A DNA stretch of 64,000 nucleotides from contig OZ038528.1 in the NCBI GenBank assembly GCA_964036665.1, positions 21,749,245-21,813,244 on the forward strand, read 5' to 3'. The translations under genes were made by a program, and so were the position numbers. The first letter of the stretch is position 1. Each line of letters opens with the position of its first letter. The notes below the pieces were generated by a model. The model did not search any database and was not told where the DNA came from. It worked only from the letters and a program-made list of their open reading frames with translations. Positions 12,065 through 49,793 of the stretch are shown piece by piece. Origin of the DNA: Gordius sp. MW1. Taxonomy: Eukaryota; Nematomorpha; Gordioida; Gordea; Gordiidae.

Positions 12065-12317
12065 TGTTGCGTCCATTGTCTTAATTGATTTAATTGACCA
12101 CCAAGCACACCTCGAGGTATCACCACTATATATAATTGATTTGTTTATACCTCGCGGAGGCAACACTAAACTTAATTGATTTCAATTAATATATGCGTAT
12201 ATAAAGGAATTTTATATACACCACCACTCACTTTTTGTTCTCGCATACAATTTACTTTAATTGGATATTTAATAAAGTACTTATTACTTTATCTTTGTGG
12301 TATTATTTTTCCCGAAA
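12065..12317 (+). repeat. Right LTR of the short LTR element
   Basis: Nearly identical to the left LTR, so the insertion is fairly recent. Followed by GGTG, the right half of the target duplication, and then by the resumed G/C array. Confidence 0.8.
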
Positions 12318-12321
12318 GGTG

Positions 12322-12712
12322 TTTTGCCCCCCCCCCTATTTTTTTTATCCTCTTTCTTACCAGAGGGGAGATGGGGAGGGGGGGGGTTTTATCCTCTTTC
12401 TCACCAGAGGGGAGATGGGGGGGGGGGGGGGGGGTTGCTCCCCTCACCCTTAATTTTTATTCTCTTTCTCACCAGAGTGGAAATGGGGGGGGGGGGGGGC
12501 TGTTTTGCCCCCCTTGTTTTTTATCCTTCTTTTTTACTGGTGCCCCCCCCTGGTAAGAAAAAGAGTAAAAAATAAGTTTGGGGGGCAAACCCCCGCCCCC
12601 CCCCCCCTCCCCTCTGGTGAGAAAGAGGGTAAAAAATAAGGGGGGCAAAACATTTTCCTCCCCTCTGGTAATAAAGTGGGTAAAAAATAAGGGGGGGGGG
12701 GCAAAGTGCTTA
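12322..12712. repeat. G/C-run tandem array, right part with an inversion
   Basis: Continues the 55-60-bp array. Units up to about 12,535 point forward; from about 12,545 to 12,700 they are inverted (CTGGTAAGAAA, then GGGTAAAAAATAAGGGG). The two halves can form a long hairpin. Confidence 0.8.
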
Positions 12713-12716
12713 ATAA

Positions 12717-12834
12717 GAAATATTTTACCCGAATGTTCATTGCTTTTACATTCTCCACTACCGTATTTTTCTTTTGAGTTCTAACTTTTTCTAAATCAAC
12801 CTATACTTAAAGTTTCATTATATCAATACCGAGA
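12717..12834 (+). repeat. Left inverted terminal repeat
   Basis: Contains TATTTTACCCGAATGTTCAT and ATCAACCTATACTTAAAGTT. The reverse complement is at 16,919-17,040. Confidence 0.8.
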
Positions 12835-12844
12835 CAAGGAAGAT

Positions 12845-13860
12845 TTGGGTAAAACTTTTCTTTGTTTTAATTTATTTTTTAGATGATTATCCCATAGTCC
12901 CTTTCTTATCCCTATACCCCTTCCCCTTCTTATGCCAAAAGCAAAGAAAGACTTGGTCATGACTACTCCTACCTTTGTAACCCCCGGTACATCCTCCGTG
13001 TCCACGGTCCAAACCATTATCCCAATGTCTGGCAAGTTCTCACAAACCTCCTTCCTAAACAATTACATACCACCTGGCCAAACGGAAAAGGTCAATACGG
13101 AATCAGAGGTTATTACGGAAGCTATTATTTCCCCTCTGAAATCGCCCGAAAAGGAGTCAATCCCGTTAGCTTTTCAGCTACACTCATTGTGCCGGCTGGG
13201 CTTCCAAGAAAAACCGTATGGAGGCATTACTGGAATCACGCCTGCCAGGACCTACGCTTTGAGAAACAAGACCGGGGACAAGCGCTGTCCACACCTCATC
13301 TCACATTTAAGAATCGGCTGAGGATATAGCTCACTGGGGCCCAACCACCCAACCGGCTAAAATGCACATGCTTACCGATTCAGAATTAAGAAGAATCATC
13401 GATATAGAAAAAGCCAAAGGATCCCCAACGAGCGAACCGACTAACGTTAAGCTACTGAAGAAAAGATTAAAAGCCCTTAAGAAAGTGTGACAAGAACCCA
13501 TCTATCCCGCCCTATCAACGACACGAAGCAGAATTCCTGTTATCACTCGGAGAATCCATTGACTGCTATGAAGATACAATCGATAAATTCTCAGATCGCG
13601 TCAAAACCATGGCCCTAGCCACTTATTACGGATGGCAAGCTGTGACAGGAGTCTAAAGACTGGGTCGAGCGGAACGGATTAGGATCATACACCGAACCAG
13701 TCAATACGTACAGAAGCTACCCCCGTCAACGGAGAGAGTACACGGACCAGTCGAGCTCTTTTCGCCAGACTGGTAGACCTCAAAATCCAAGAAGGGCGCC
13801 CCCGCCAAGGAAAAGAGGGGCGTCTGAGGATAGGACGTAGGGAACGAGCTTACGTCCGGA
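12845..13860 (+). pseudogene. Degraded upstream coding region with Arg-rich segment (Gag/core-like?)
   Basis: Several short forward frames appear in sequence. One near 13,500-13,630 reads HEAEFLLSLGESIDCYEDTI and continues to YYGWQAV. It is followed near 13,680-13,830 by an Arg/Pro-rich stretch (RSYPRQRREYTDQ, then RRAPPPRKRG) that looks like a nucleic-acid-binding tail. Many frame breaks. No known family is recognised; a capsid role is inferred only from position and composition. Confidence 0.4.
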
Positions 13861-14401
13861 AGGTGGCGGCGACCCTCGGCAGCGGTGTATACCCGCCGAG
13901 GTCAGTGGGGGATCAACGAATACCTGGTTGGCTAACTAATATCACTTCAATAGCCATAAATCTCGCCATGAACACGATCTCCCCTGACGATGGTCCGGAG
14001 ATCGAGGAGCACGAACCGCCCTTTATCACGTCGCCACCCGCTCCAACCAATGTGCCGGAACACCTCCTAAACGAATGGACGGTGGTGGGCCCTGATTGCG
14101 AGGACCCACCAATCATTAGCAAACCGTCTAATATTTCCCTTTTCCCCCAACTTCCCATCTCCAACTTTTCTCACTCCACCTTCACCCATCCCCTCAACGG
14201 CAATACAACCATCTTACGACCCCACCACACTCAGTCATCTTTCACCATCAATATCGCCCGCCATGGCTTCAAGCCCCTCTATGATAGAAGAGCCATAGCC
14301 AACAACGGAGGAAAGTACTTCGTTCCCAACCGAGTTCACCCCATCTCCAGAGAACACACCACTGGTCTTCGGGGTGATAGACTCCGAGATAGTAAGATAA
14401 T

Positions 14402-15659
14402 CATCATCCACAATTCCCTCCTCAAGGTACTTCATACCCAAAAGCAACGGAAGCCCCAGATTGATTGCAGACTTGGGCACAGTATCAAAGAACTTCATCA
14501 AATACCCCTTTTCCCTCAAGTCCATTCCACTCATCAGCTCCTCGCTCAAGGAACCACGCTACGCTACAAAGATAGTCAGGAGATCAGCATTCTTTTCAAT
14601 ACCCCTCGACCCTGCCATTAGTCATTTGTTTGGATTTAAGATCGGACGACGAAAATATTGCTATAATGTGCTACCGATGGGAGCAAGTTTTTCTCCTTTC
14701 GTACTACAACAAATCATACTGGACTTATGCGCAAAATCCATACTGACGTGTAGGTACAACGTATACCTGCACGACATCCTAATATACGGCCCCACCTATG
14801 AAACAGTACGCGATAACACCAAAGCTTTCCAAAGATTATGTAACAAATGGAATCTCTCTATCAACTACGCAAAATCAATACTTACACCGGTACGAGAACT
14901 GTCCTACCTCGGCATAGACATCAACCTGACTCGACACCATCTAAACATAAACGACAAATTTTTCGAAAAAATCGATGCGGCGGTGAAAATTATGTCACAT
15001 TTCACGACTACAAACACTAAACCTCACCCACTAGTCACACAGATTTGTCTGGGAATCCTCACGCACTACATCTATATGGTCACGGGCTGGTCCAAGTTTA
15101 TGTCACCCTGGTACAATTTGTTCCTCAGTGAATCACCAATCCCATTCAACACCAGATGGATGACCATCAAACTAAGGGAGCTCCGCGAAGCGTTAACCTT
15201 TCCCCTTCCCATGCAGTTAACCTTTTCCCATGTGGTAGCAGCAGACGCGTCGACAAAGTACCTAGGAATTTCTTTTTGAGGACACAACTGTCAATAAGCA
15301 AGGCAGACGCAATGGGGGCCTTCAGATGTCACTCGTTCATACCCACAATCAATCTACTAGAAATGATAGCCATACCACTTGCCCTTCTAGGAGTAGAGTC
15401 AGAGTTCCCTAACATCAAACCTAAAATTTGCACGGATTCCAAGACAGCATTCTATATCCTTAAGAAAGGCTCATCACACGCCCCCAACCTAGAAGAGGCC
15501 CTCTCCAAAATAATCCACATAATCGGAGGAGAACGGATGCTCACGATCAAACAAGGATTGGAATGGGTACCCACAGACGCTAACCCCGTGGACCTACCCT
15601 CAAGAACATGGATGCCAGCCCCCGAGCGTTGGAATAGCATGCGAGGAATGATGCTATAG
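14402..15659 (+). pseudogene. Reverse transcriptase and RNase H, catalytically dead
   Basis: The frame opens at 14,402. The RT runs through YFIPKSNGSPRLIADL, SAFFSIPLDPAISHLFGF, YNVLPMGASFSPF, YLHDILIYG and LSYLGIDI to 15,279. A frame shift then leads into RNase H (VVAADAST, then INLLEMIAIPLAL, ICTDSKTAFYIL, WVPTDANPVDLPSR) ending at 15,659. The motif-A catalytic Asp position is occupied by Val, and the first position of the YxDD box is His, so it cannot be active. Motif order is normal. Family placement is uncertain: hepadnavirus-like or DIRS-like rather than Gypsy or BEL. Confidence 0.75.
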
Positions 15660-16009
15660 GCGAAAATTAAGGGCATACTCCAGAACTGCAACCGGTATGC
15701 CCTGGGCAAAAGACCCACACTTAGCTTAAGAAACATAGTATAATTCAGCACCAGTTTCTTAGCTATTTTATCTTGTTTCTCTGTCGCTAACCGTTTTTGC
15801 GCCAGCTTTGGTAGCACCCTTAATTTTTTCTCTTACTACCTACCTGATCTATATAGATGTTTTATAATACGCGTTATTTTATGACATATTTGTGAAGTGG
15901 GAATATAAAAATAAAACAAACGGCAGAGGGGGAGATAACTCTCCCCTTCAAAATTCATTACAAACTTAAAATTTAAATTTGTCACCTGATCTTCGTGGTC
16001 ATTTTTAGA

Positions 16010-16230
16010 ACTAGATAAATTTTTTTAACGAAAATTGGTGGGTTATATGACACCCAAACCCACCAATTTTCGTTATGCCACCCAAACCCACCAATTTTCG
16101 TTAAAAGAATTTATCTATCATTAAAAATGACAATTATGACGATTTTCACCAAGTTAAGATGACAAACTTAAATTTGAAATTTGCAACAATTTTATGACAC
16201 CCTAACCCACCAATTTTCGTTAAAACAATT
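16010..16230. repeat. Hairpin repeats around CCCACCAATTTTCGTT
   Basis: The motif occurs three times forward and once inverted, with spacers of 16-115 bp. The inverted copy AACGAAAATTGGTGGG at about 16,028 pairs with the others. Confidence 0.7.
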
Positions 16231-16439
16231 TATTTTGCTTCACAAACGACAATTATGACAATGTCACCAAATAAGGCTGACAAATGATTGATTCCTAAAT
16301 TTATATTTTACAACTAGGTATCAATATTAAAAATCACCCTCAACTATTGTTATAATCAAATCAGTACAATTAAAAAGCTACCAATAATTATATTGCTGAA
16401 TTTTAATGTCACTTATAAAATTATTTATTATTTTTCCTC

Positions 16440-16710
16440 CACCCCAAAACACCTAAGCCAAACCAAAGGTCGACTAGTAATAACAAGTAAAAACCTTTTG
16501 TTTACTAACAAAATTATGACTAAACCTAAAGGTTGGCTAAACAAAATAGCCCAACAACCTTTACCAACCTTTAGGTCTTTTCTCCAAATATCGGCTAAAC
16601 CTAAAGGTCGACTATAAAAACACCAAAAGATTTTGAGGTCTTTTTAAAAAAGCAAGACCAAACCTTAGCCATAACCTAATCGAAAACCCTTTGGTTTTTT
16701 TACAACACTA
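16440..16710. mobile_element. Degenerate member of the TTGTAAAAACGGC MITE family
   Basis: Contains AGGTCGACTA and CCTAAAGGTCGAC pieces and ends TTTTTACAACACTA, shared with the MITEs at 26.0, 29.3, 34.9, 38.4 and 42.2 kb. The left end is not defined. Confidence 0.5.
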
Positions 16711-16918
16711 GTATGTCATATATAATCTATTTAACCCATTAAAAGGAACTTACGCCTTAAAAACGATGGAGGGGGTGATCTTGAAAAAAAAGGCACAAGG
16801 AGGAAATGTTAAGCTATTTAAAAGTGGAATGAATAGTAATTGATTTTAACATTTTTATATTATAAAAAGTTTCCGAAAATTTTGGCAAGAGAGCCAGACG
16901 TGTGAAAATGGAGCTAAA

Positions 16919-17040
16919 TCTCGGTATTAATATAATGAAACTTTAAGTATAGGTTGATTTAGAAAAAGTTAGAACTCAGAAGAAAAATACGGTAGTGGAG
17001 AATTTAAAAGCAAACGATGAACATTCGGGTAAAATATTCC
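16919..17040 (-). repeat. Right inverted terminal repeat
   Basis: Reverse complement of 12,717-12,834 with scattered mismatches. Confidence 0.8.
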
Positions 17041-18626
17041 TTGTTATAATATGAATACTAACTAATGTTTTAATATATATTCGATTGTATGTAACTAATA
17101 AATTTGTTTCCCCAGTACTTTTAAATTTATTAATATCATTTAATTTATTACCACAAATTTATTATTTAGTTTAGTAGAAAAGTAAATATAAACAGAGACA
17201 TGTGATAAAAATACTTCACTTTATCATTAAATTTATCATCACATTTATTATTTAGTAGAAATTATACTTTTAGCTTCATAAAGTTTATTATGATATGAAT
17301 ATATTAAGTTTTGCCAATTAGAGCCCTAATAATATATTATTATCTTAATATTAACACAATTCTAAATATTCATATACAATTAATTATAAATTTATTTACA
17401 TGGGCGTACCCAGTGGGGGGGGATTTTATATAATTTAACTGCTGATAGTTTTTCTAATTGTAAACATTCTACTAAAAACCCATCGAATGTATATAATCTA
17501 ATTTTTTTTTGTTTGATTGAAATTTATTACAAAATTAAGAGCCTCAATGATTATAAAACGCTAATTTATGTCAAGTCGTCGGCCCTCTGTAACATTTACA
17601 TATATTTCCTAAACAACAGAAGAGTTTGTTTATATGTGTAAGTTTTATTACAAAGAATATAGCAAGTGGTTTATAGAATTATTCCTTTAAGGGATGATAC
17701 ATACAATCATAAAAACATATATATATATATAATGATACATCGTCATCATCACTTCGTTATAAATAGATCAGTGTGTAATAACTATGGATGTTTGGTATAA
17801 TATACAGGATGTATTTAGAAAAAACTATCGTTTGGATTAATAAAAATTTTGGATGAGATAACGTTATATTGATAAACAAAAGATTCATGCGTGAACAAAG
17901 GTGCATACAATTAGGTACAAACAAACGAAGTGTAAAAGACGATAATATTGGCTGCCCTTGGACATATATAGGGGAGGGCTCATTTTACATTGGCATTAGA
18001 AACAACATTTAGCGTATAAACAACGGTTATGGTGTATGCTGCAAAAAATGACGCAGAAAAAGTAAAAATTGCACGTTTTGAGAGACAATTGAAGCTAACG
18101 TTGTTGACGTTTGGCGTTGGTTAGATAAATTGACGCAGATAAGCTATATAATGTTAACACGATAAATGCAGGGTCGTCGAGTGATGGAGAAGGAAAGGGG
18201 TTAGTGGCTTTCAATAAATTGGCACTTTAATGGAAAACAAGGGTAAAAATGACCGGGTTAGAGGAGGAAAGAGTTTGATAACAGACATATCTGTAACATA
18301 TTGACGTAAGGAGGTGATGTGTGCATTATGACTATTGGCATTTTGGGGGAAAAGGCATACGGGCTTAGTAAAATAAAACGTGGAGCTTTGAGAATGGAAC
18401 GAGATTTGTTTAGAGTTTACACGTCAAAATTTTATGTACGTAGCGAGTGGCGAGGAAGGTTAATGAAATACAGTAGCAGAAATACGATGTTAATTAAAAA
18501 AAGGTTGAATGATAGACTAAGTTTTGTAAGGTATATATATATGACGGGGAGAAATGCTAGGCTGCCTGCAAAGGGGGTGTTAAACTCGCCGATTAAGAGT
18601 GTGAGAAGGGCTTGAGCATGGATTCA
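17041..18626. other. AT-rich spacer and presumed 3' flank of the PKC gene
   Basis: No gene is recognised. A forward open frame at 18,319-18,615 has no recognisable domain and overlaps the presumed 3' UTR of the minus-strand PKC gene. No strong AATAAA signal was found on the minus strand close to the stop codon. Confidence 0.4.
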
Positions 18627-45068
<26,442 letters not shown>

Positions 45069-45744
45069 TTCATATGAGAATATGTTCCTTCATAACCAAA
45101 TTATTATTATTACAAAAATCGATACGATCCTAAAAATTTAATGTATGAACCATCCATATGATCATGTAAACATTGAAGATTCTGGGAATTTTACCTAATA
45201 ACTAAATTTAACAGGCAATTATAATTGTAATGCATTTCCGAATAGTATTTTTATCATTAATATCTGGAATTGTATAATAAGAATTGATTATTTATGTCTT
45301 AACCATATCCTCCTAATTAAATATATAATATTATAGAATGGAATGCTAAAATTAAGTAATAATGAATCAAAATAGCCTAAATTCTTGTCAACCCATGCAC
45401 ATGGTTAGAAAATATAGCTAAATAGATTAAGTATCTAAGGGTTATTATGAGAGTAGGTGCTTTAGTTCGCGCCTATCAGGATTTACCTCAACCTGTCTTA
45501 AATGCTGTCTAGTCTAATAGAAATGGCAATGGAAGACTAATTATAAAGTTGGATGGATAGATAAATAGGGGGAAGGAAATTATATAAATCAAGCCAGAGG
45601 AGGCCATATTTAGGACAAAATAAAAAGTGACAGAAAAGGAAGCATAGAAAGAGGATGGGTAAGACAATTTGACTGGGTTTCATCAATCTGACCTAATTGC
45701 CAAAAATACAGGCAGGGGATTGACTATAAATAATTAATATCTTC
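45069..45744. other. Upstream flank of the PKC gene
   Basis: AT-rich, 676 bp between the start codon and an RTE copy. It should hold the 5' UTR and perhaps the promoter; no TATA box or initiator can be singled out. Confidence 0.4.
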
Positions 45745-46589
45745 TTCTTTATTAGGTATTTGGTTCCACAATCGTGATTTTTTATGATAAGTTTTTCCAT
45801 CTGTATCGGGTAAGTGCCATGTCTGCCATTTTCACGTGAAACTAGGTCGTCCTTTTGCTCTCTTCCCCAATATATCCATGTCCAGTACTTTTCTCCTTAC
45901 ATCATTTATCTCCTTCTTATATATGCCCATACCACCTTAGTCATTTGTTAATCAAGTCCGTCATAGGTCGCATACCCATTTATTTATACATAATCAAAAT
46001 GATTAATTCCTCAATTCAAATAATGATTAAACTCACGGTGGAGACACTTTTTTTTGAAGATTAATTGGTATAGCGGGTAATTTAGCTTTAAAATAATAAG
46101 TTCTGGATTTTACAAAACATCGGTAAAAAATATCGCTTTTGGGAGATATAAAAATATAAATCGTTCAATGATTTCCAAAATAACATTGATCAAAATATAT
46201 TTCCGCTCTTACTTAATTGCCTGTAACGTTCATCTCCATGTATACCGTTTTTAACGTTGATCCAAATCCAGCTAAGCGCTTTGACCACTTTTCGGCTGCT
46301 TCGAATACTTATCCTTTGTCTCTTCGCATGGTACTATATCATCGGGATATAGCACACATCTGGCGATTGCTTTTTAATGTCTCTCGTTATCGTGTTCATT
46401 ATTATATTTAAAAAATGGGACTTAGAGCAGATCCTTAGTATAATCTAATTTCAACCCGAAAAGGTTTAAAGTCTTCAATTGAAGTCATAACGCACAAATT
46501 TGAGGCTTCATAAATGTTTTTCATAAGCCGTATAAATGCGTCAGTTTGTTTATCAAGCACCACCATAATAAATCGCGAGGGACCGTGTG

Positions 46590-47108
46590 TTAACTTAAAC
46601 TTTCTTCAAGACGATAATGACCATATGTAGGTCTCTTCTCTTTTTTTTCAATATCCAATATTTCTCTTAGTGCGAAGATTGGGCCGACTGTGGATTTGCC
46701 ACCTACAAACCGAATTGGTATGGCCGATTCCATCTTGTTTTTCAGCCTTGTTACTAAGATCGTTTTTATAAGCTTCAAGGAATGACAAGTTAGCTTAATA
46801 TCTCTGTAATTGCCATAGTCCCGATGATCTCCTTCGCCTTTGAATAAGAGTATAATCGTGCTTGCTCTACATTGATTAGGAATTCGCTTTTCAATCAATA
46901 TCTTGTTATAGAGATTCGTCATGGTCGTCACTTCTTTTTCTAGGCATCCGACCCATGCTTCCATCTGAATTCCATCTGGGCTATTAGCTTTTCCTTTTTG
47001 CCTTTTGTTCATTTGTGTGCTAACTTCATCCTCCTGAAAGAGTTTGTCCATGCTTATGTTTGGCTCAATATGGGGAAGGGAATGTTTGTCATTTGCAATA
47101 TAAGCCAC
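46590..47108 (-). pseudogene. RTE-type reverse transcriptase, N-terminal part
   Basis: 172-residue frame with [51 protein letters not shown] and FVGGKSTVGPIFALRE, the first RT motifs of non-LTR elements. The frame ends before the catalytic YxDD. Confidence 0.85.
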
Positions 47109-47711
47109 GGTCGGATATATAAATACGTGAAAGAAGAATAGTTTTATTTAATATAGCTTTTATTTGTATATCATTTCATTATCTAAAGAATAATGTAAGC
47201 CAAAGCCGAGTTGGTAAAAACCATTTGATTTTGTAGATGTTACCGTGTGTACTCTCGCTTTTTCTTTGTCTGCCTATTATGTACCATCCCCTGTCCCTAT
47301 TATTTAATAAGGATTCATTATAACAAATCATTGAACATATCAAATTAATCATCCTAATTTTTTAATCATATATTTATAAATGGCGCCCAACTATATGGGA
47401 TTTAGAACAAAAAGGGAATTTTAGATAAATATATAAAGAAGAAAAGGAATATTCAAGAGGTATGCATAGATGGATATAATGAATCTTTATTAAATAATAA
47501 GCACAGAGGAAGGGACAAAATACGCAAACAAAGAAAAAGATTGAGTACACACAGTTGTATCTATAAAATTATATAATTTTTACCAACTCGGCTTTGGCTT
47601 AAATAATAAAATATATGATTATAGCAATAATATAATCTTTAGATAATGATATACAAATAAAGACTATACTAAATTAAACTATTCTTCTTTCACGTATTCA
47701 CATATACGAGA
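47105..47711. mobile_element. 607-bp foldback element inside the RTE copy
   Basis: Almost the whole element is one inverted repeat: TACGTGAAAGAAGAATAGTT at the left and its inverse at the right. Inner inverted blocks around AGCCAAAGCCGAGTTGGTAA and GTGTGTACTC extend the arms to roughly 280 bp with a short loop near 47,400. A candidate 5-bp target duplication is ATAAG (47,100-47,104 and 47,712-47,716). Confidence 0.8.
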
Positions 47712-48491
47712 ATAAGTTCCTTGAAATTCCGTTCCACCTTTCTATCACTTCCTTCTGCGTGAATGAGGTTTGGCTTTTTTCGTTTTTAACTATTATAAGG
47801 ATTCCAACATCGCAACTTTTCTTATCCCTTATCTTGACTATTTGTACATAACCCTGTCGTCCCCTTTATGGTTCAGTTTGTTTGCCATCTCGATTCAAGT
47901 GGCAATTTTACTATTGCAAAGGCCTTTTTTGCGGCTCTCTTTGCCTCCTTATATTCTTGATAGTCCTCCGACTTTTTGATTTATGCCACCGTCTATATAG
48001 ATTTTTCCTTTTTTCAAATCCCTAATCGATTGATCCCACCACCATAGTTCCCTATTTATACCCTCCTTTAGTCTATCCTACATTTTTGCACCCATGTGTG
48101 AGGAGGTTTTTTGATGGTATTTTTTTCATCGACGTATCCCTATGCCTTTCGTATCGTGTTCGAGGTTCATAAACCTTTCTTCTTTCGCGAAATACTTTTA
48201 TGTAAAGATCCATAACAAGCGGACGATGTTGCTTGGCGATTTCTTCTCCCGGTATTACTTTGCGATCCTTGATACTCCATAAGTCCTTTCCCCGTATATG
48301 GAGACAATCAATTAAAATTTCCCATTTTTATAAGTCACAAAATGAATTTCGCGTGTTTAATAATAGGTGTTAAAGATGGCCACATGCTTGGAATACGTGG
48401 AGAATATTTTCCCTTTCTTTGTTCTTCATACCATGCCCATGGCCTCAATGATTTGTTAATACCCGAGGCGATCACGCCCTACGTGGGCGTT

Positions 48492-49095
48492 TTAATCCGT
48501 CCCAAAAATTAATATCTTACCTCTTGTATTTCCTTTTCCAATGAAGAAGATATGTCTTTCTTTGATTCCATACACCCAATTTGGGGAGCATACGCGCACA
48601 TAACGGTTAGGAGGCCCCATTAATATGCAATTTTCACCGACATTAATTTCAGTGCAACGCTTAACTTCCACCACCTTGTCCTTGAACAACTCGCTTAGAA
48701 CGATACCGACCCCGTTTCTACGATTTGGCGATCCACTTTGGAATAGTTTGTATCCTTCTCCTCACTCCCGAGCTTTGGTTCCGTTCCATCTCGTCTCTTA
48801 TAGCAGGCGATGTGTACATTTTCCCTTCAACGTTCCCACATTTCAACACGTTATTCTCATTCTTTCAAACTAATTTTCTTAGCCGCCTTCGTTGTGAGCA
48901 AGGCAGTAACTTTTGTGTATTTTTCACATTGCACGGGCAGGAGGCGCAATGCGCGTCGTTTGTGGAGGACGTCCTAGCTTTCTGTCCCAAAATTTTGTTT
49001 AAAACGATCATGATTTTAGAGTTGGTTATTACAGCCGGTCTCCAACCTGACACCTACCCTCCACTTTTTGCACACGCACTTGGGACCGTCGGAGG
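48492..49095 (-). pseudogene. RTE-type endonuclease, N-terminal fragments
   Basis: Broken frames include SGWRPAVITNSKIMIVLNKI, an [10 protein letters not shown] piece and VVEVKRCTEINVGENC, homologous to the start of the endonuclease in the copies at 53.8 and 63.2 kb. Confidence 0.7.
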
Positions 49096-49363
49096 TAGTA
49101 CATATTTATTGAAATAGATGATAGGTTTTATTGAATATATAAACTTTTAGCTTTAGATTTTCTCTGTTATATTTACCTATTACACTATCACCAAAAAAAG
49201 TTTATAAATTTAGCATGTCAGAATTATGATTATGTTACAAATTTATATATATCTTTATATTATAAAAGTAGTGCTATTTGACATATTATTTCTATTTACT
49301 TTCCTTTTACGTTTTAAATAAAAAAAATATTAGAAAAGTTGAATCCCCCCTCAAATCTTATCT

Positions 49364-49793
49364 GACCATTTATTTGTCTATATTCTCATAATTTTATTTC
49401 ACCATCACTTTTAGTTTTATTCACGTTTATTTGAACCTCCCTCCCGCATTAGAATTCCTCCCACTATGTCTGGAAAACAGAGTAGATAAGAGTACATACT
49501 ACATACGTGATGTTTACTAACATATCCAACTCTCCCTTACTCCTTCTCTTTCATCCCGCCCTCATATCCCAAGCACACAAGAAGGAGGCGGAAGAGGAAG
49601 AGATGGAGAGAGATTAGGTGAAGGGACAGAATAACGTGTTGGAACATTGCATACGTAGTATATACTCTGTTTTCCCATACATAGTGGGAGGAATTTATAT
49701 GCGGGGAGTGAGGTTCAAATAAACGTGGATAAAACTAAAAGTAATAGTGAAATAAAAAAATAAAATTATGATCTTATAGACAAATAAATGGTC
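49364..49793. mobile_element. Foldback MITE with about 150-bp arms
   Basis: Starts GACCATTTATTTGTCTATA and ends with its inverse. The arms include CCTCCCACTATGT and its inverse ACATAGTGGGAGG. The centre is purine- and pyrimidine-rich (about 49,530-49,620). Confidence 0.8.

Larger units (their letters stand above)
10855..12317 (+). mobile_element. Short non-autonomous LTR element inserted in the G/C array
   Basis: Two direct repeats (10,855-11,089 and 12,065-12,317) start TGTTGCGTCC and end near CCCGAAA. The flanks carry a 4-bp duplication GGTG (10,851-10,854; 12,318-12,321). A candidate primer-binding site TGGTGACCCCG follows the left LTR. The 1,463-bp element has no room for pol and none is seen. 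The internal region has short frames (for example DLDALLHLYIDNNKVC from about 11,345) of unknown nature and a 39-bp tandem repeat. Confidence 0.82.
12717..17040 (+). mobile_element. 4.3-kb reverse-transcribing element with 118-bp inverted termini
   Basis: The left end 12,717-12,834 and the right end 16,919-17,040 are inverted copies, about 93% alike by eye. Between them lie a degraded upstream coding region with an Arg-rich segment, then reverse transcriptase and RNase H. Inverted termini with RT would fit a DIRS-like element, but no tyrosine recombinase is seen. RT details (LPMGASFSPF, and NPVDLPSR in RNase H) instead suggest a relative of hepadnavirus-like retroelements. The copy is broken. 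The two inverted repeats could also be unrelated MITE copies flanking it. Confidence 0.55.
45745..49095 (-). mobile_element. RTE-type non-LTR retrotransposon copy with nested foldback element
   Basis: The 5' end at about 49,095 matches those at 53,846 and 63,035 (CGACGGTCCCAAGT on its own strand). Endonuclease pieces lie at 49,090-48,490, RT at 47,108-46,590 and the 3' end with GATAAAGAAGAA-like tail at 45,745. Decayed by stops and by the 607-bp insertion at 47,105-47,711. Confidence 0.8.

Noticed and set aside
13863..14621. 252-codon forward open frame before the RT
   Set aside because: It is out of frame with the RT start, shows no domain and runs into RT sequence in the wrong frame. It could hold part of the degraded upstream protein but cannot be supported as a gene.
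18319..18615. 98-codon forward open frame near the PKC 3' end
   Set aside because: No recognisable domain, antisense to the presumed 3' UTR, codon use not distinctive.
48725..49117. 130-codon plus-strand open frame
   Set aside because: Antisense shadow of the RTE endonuclease at the 5' end of the minus-strand copy.
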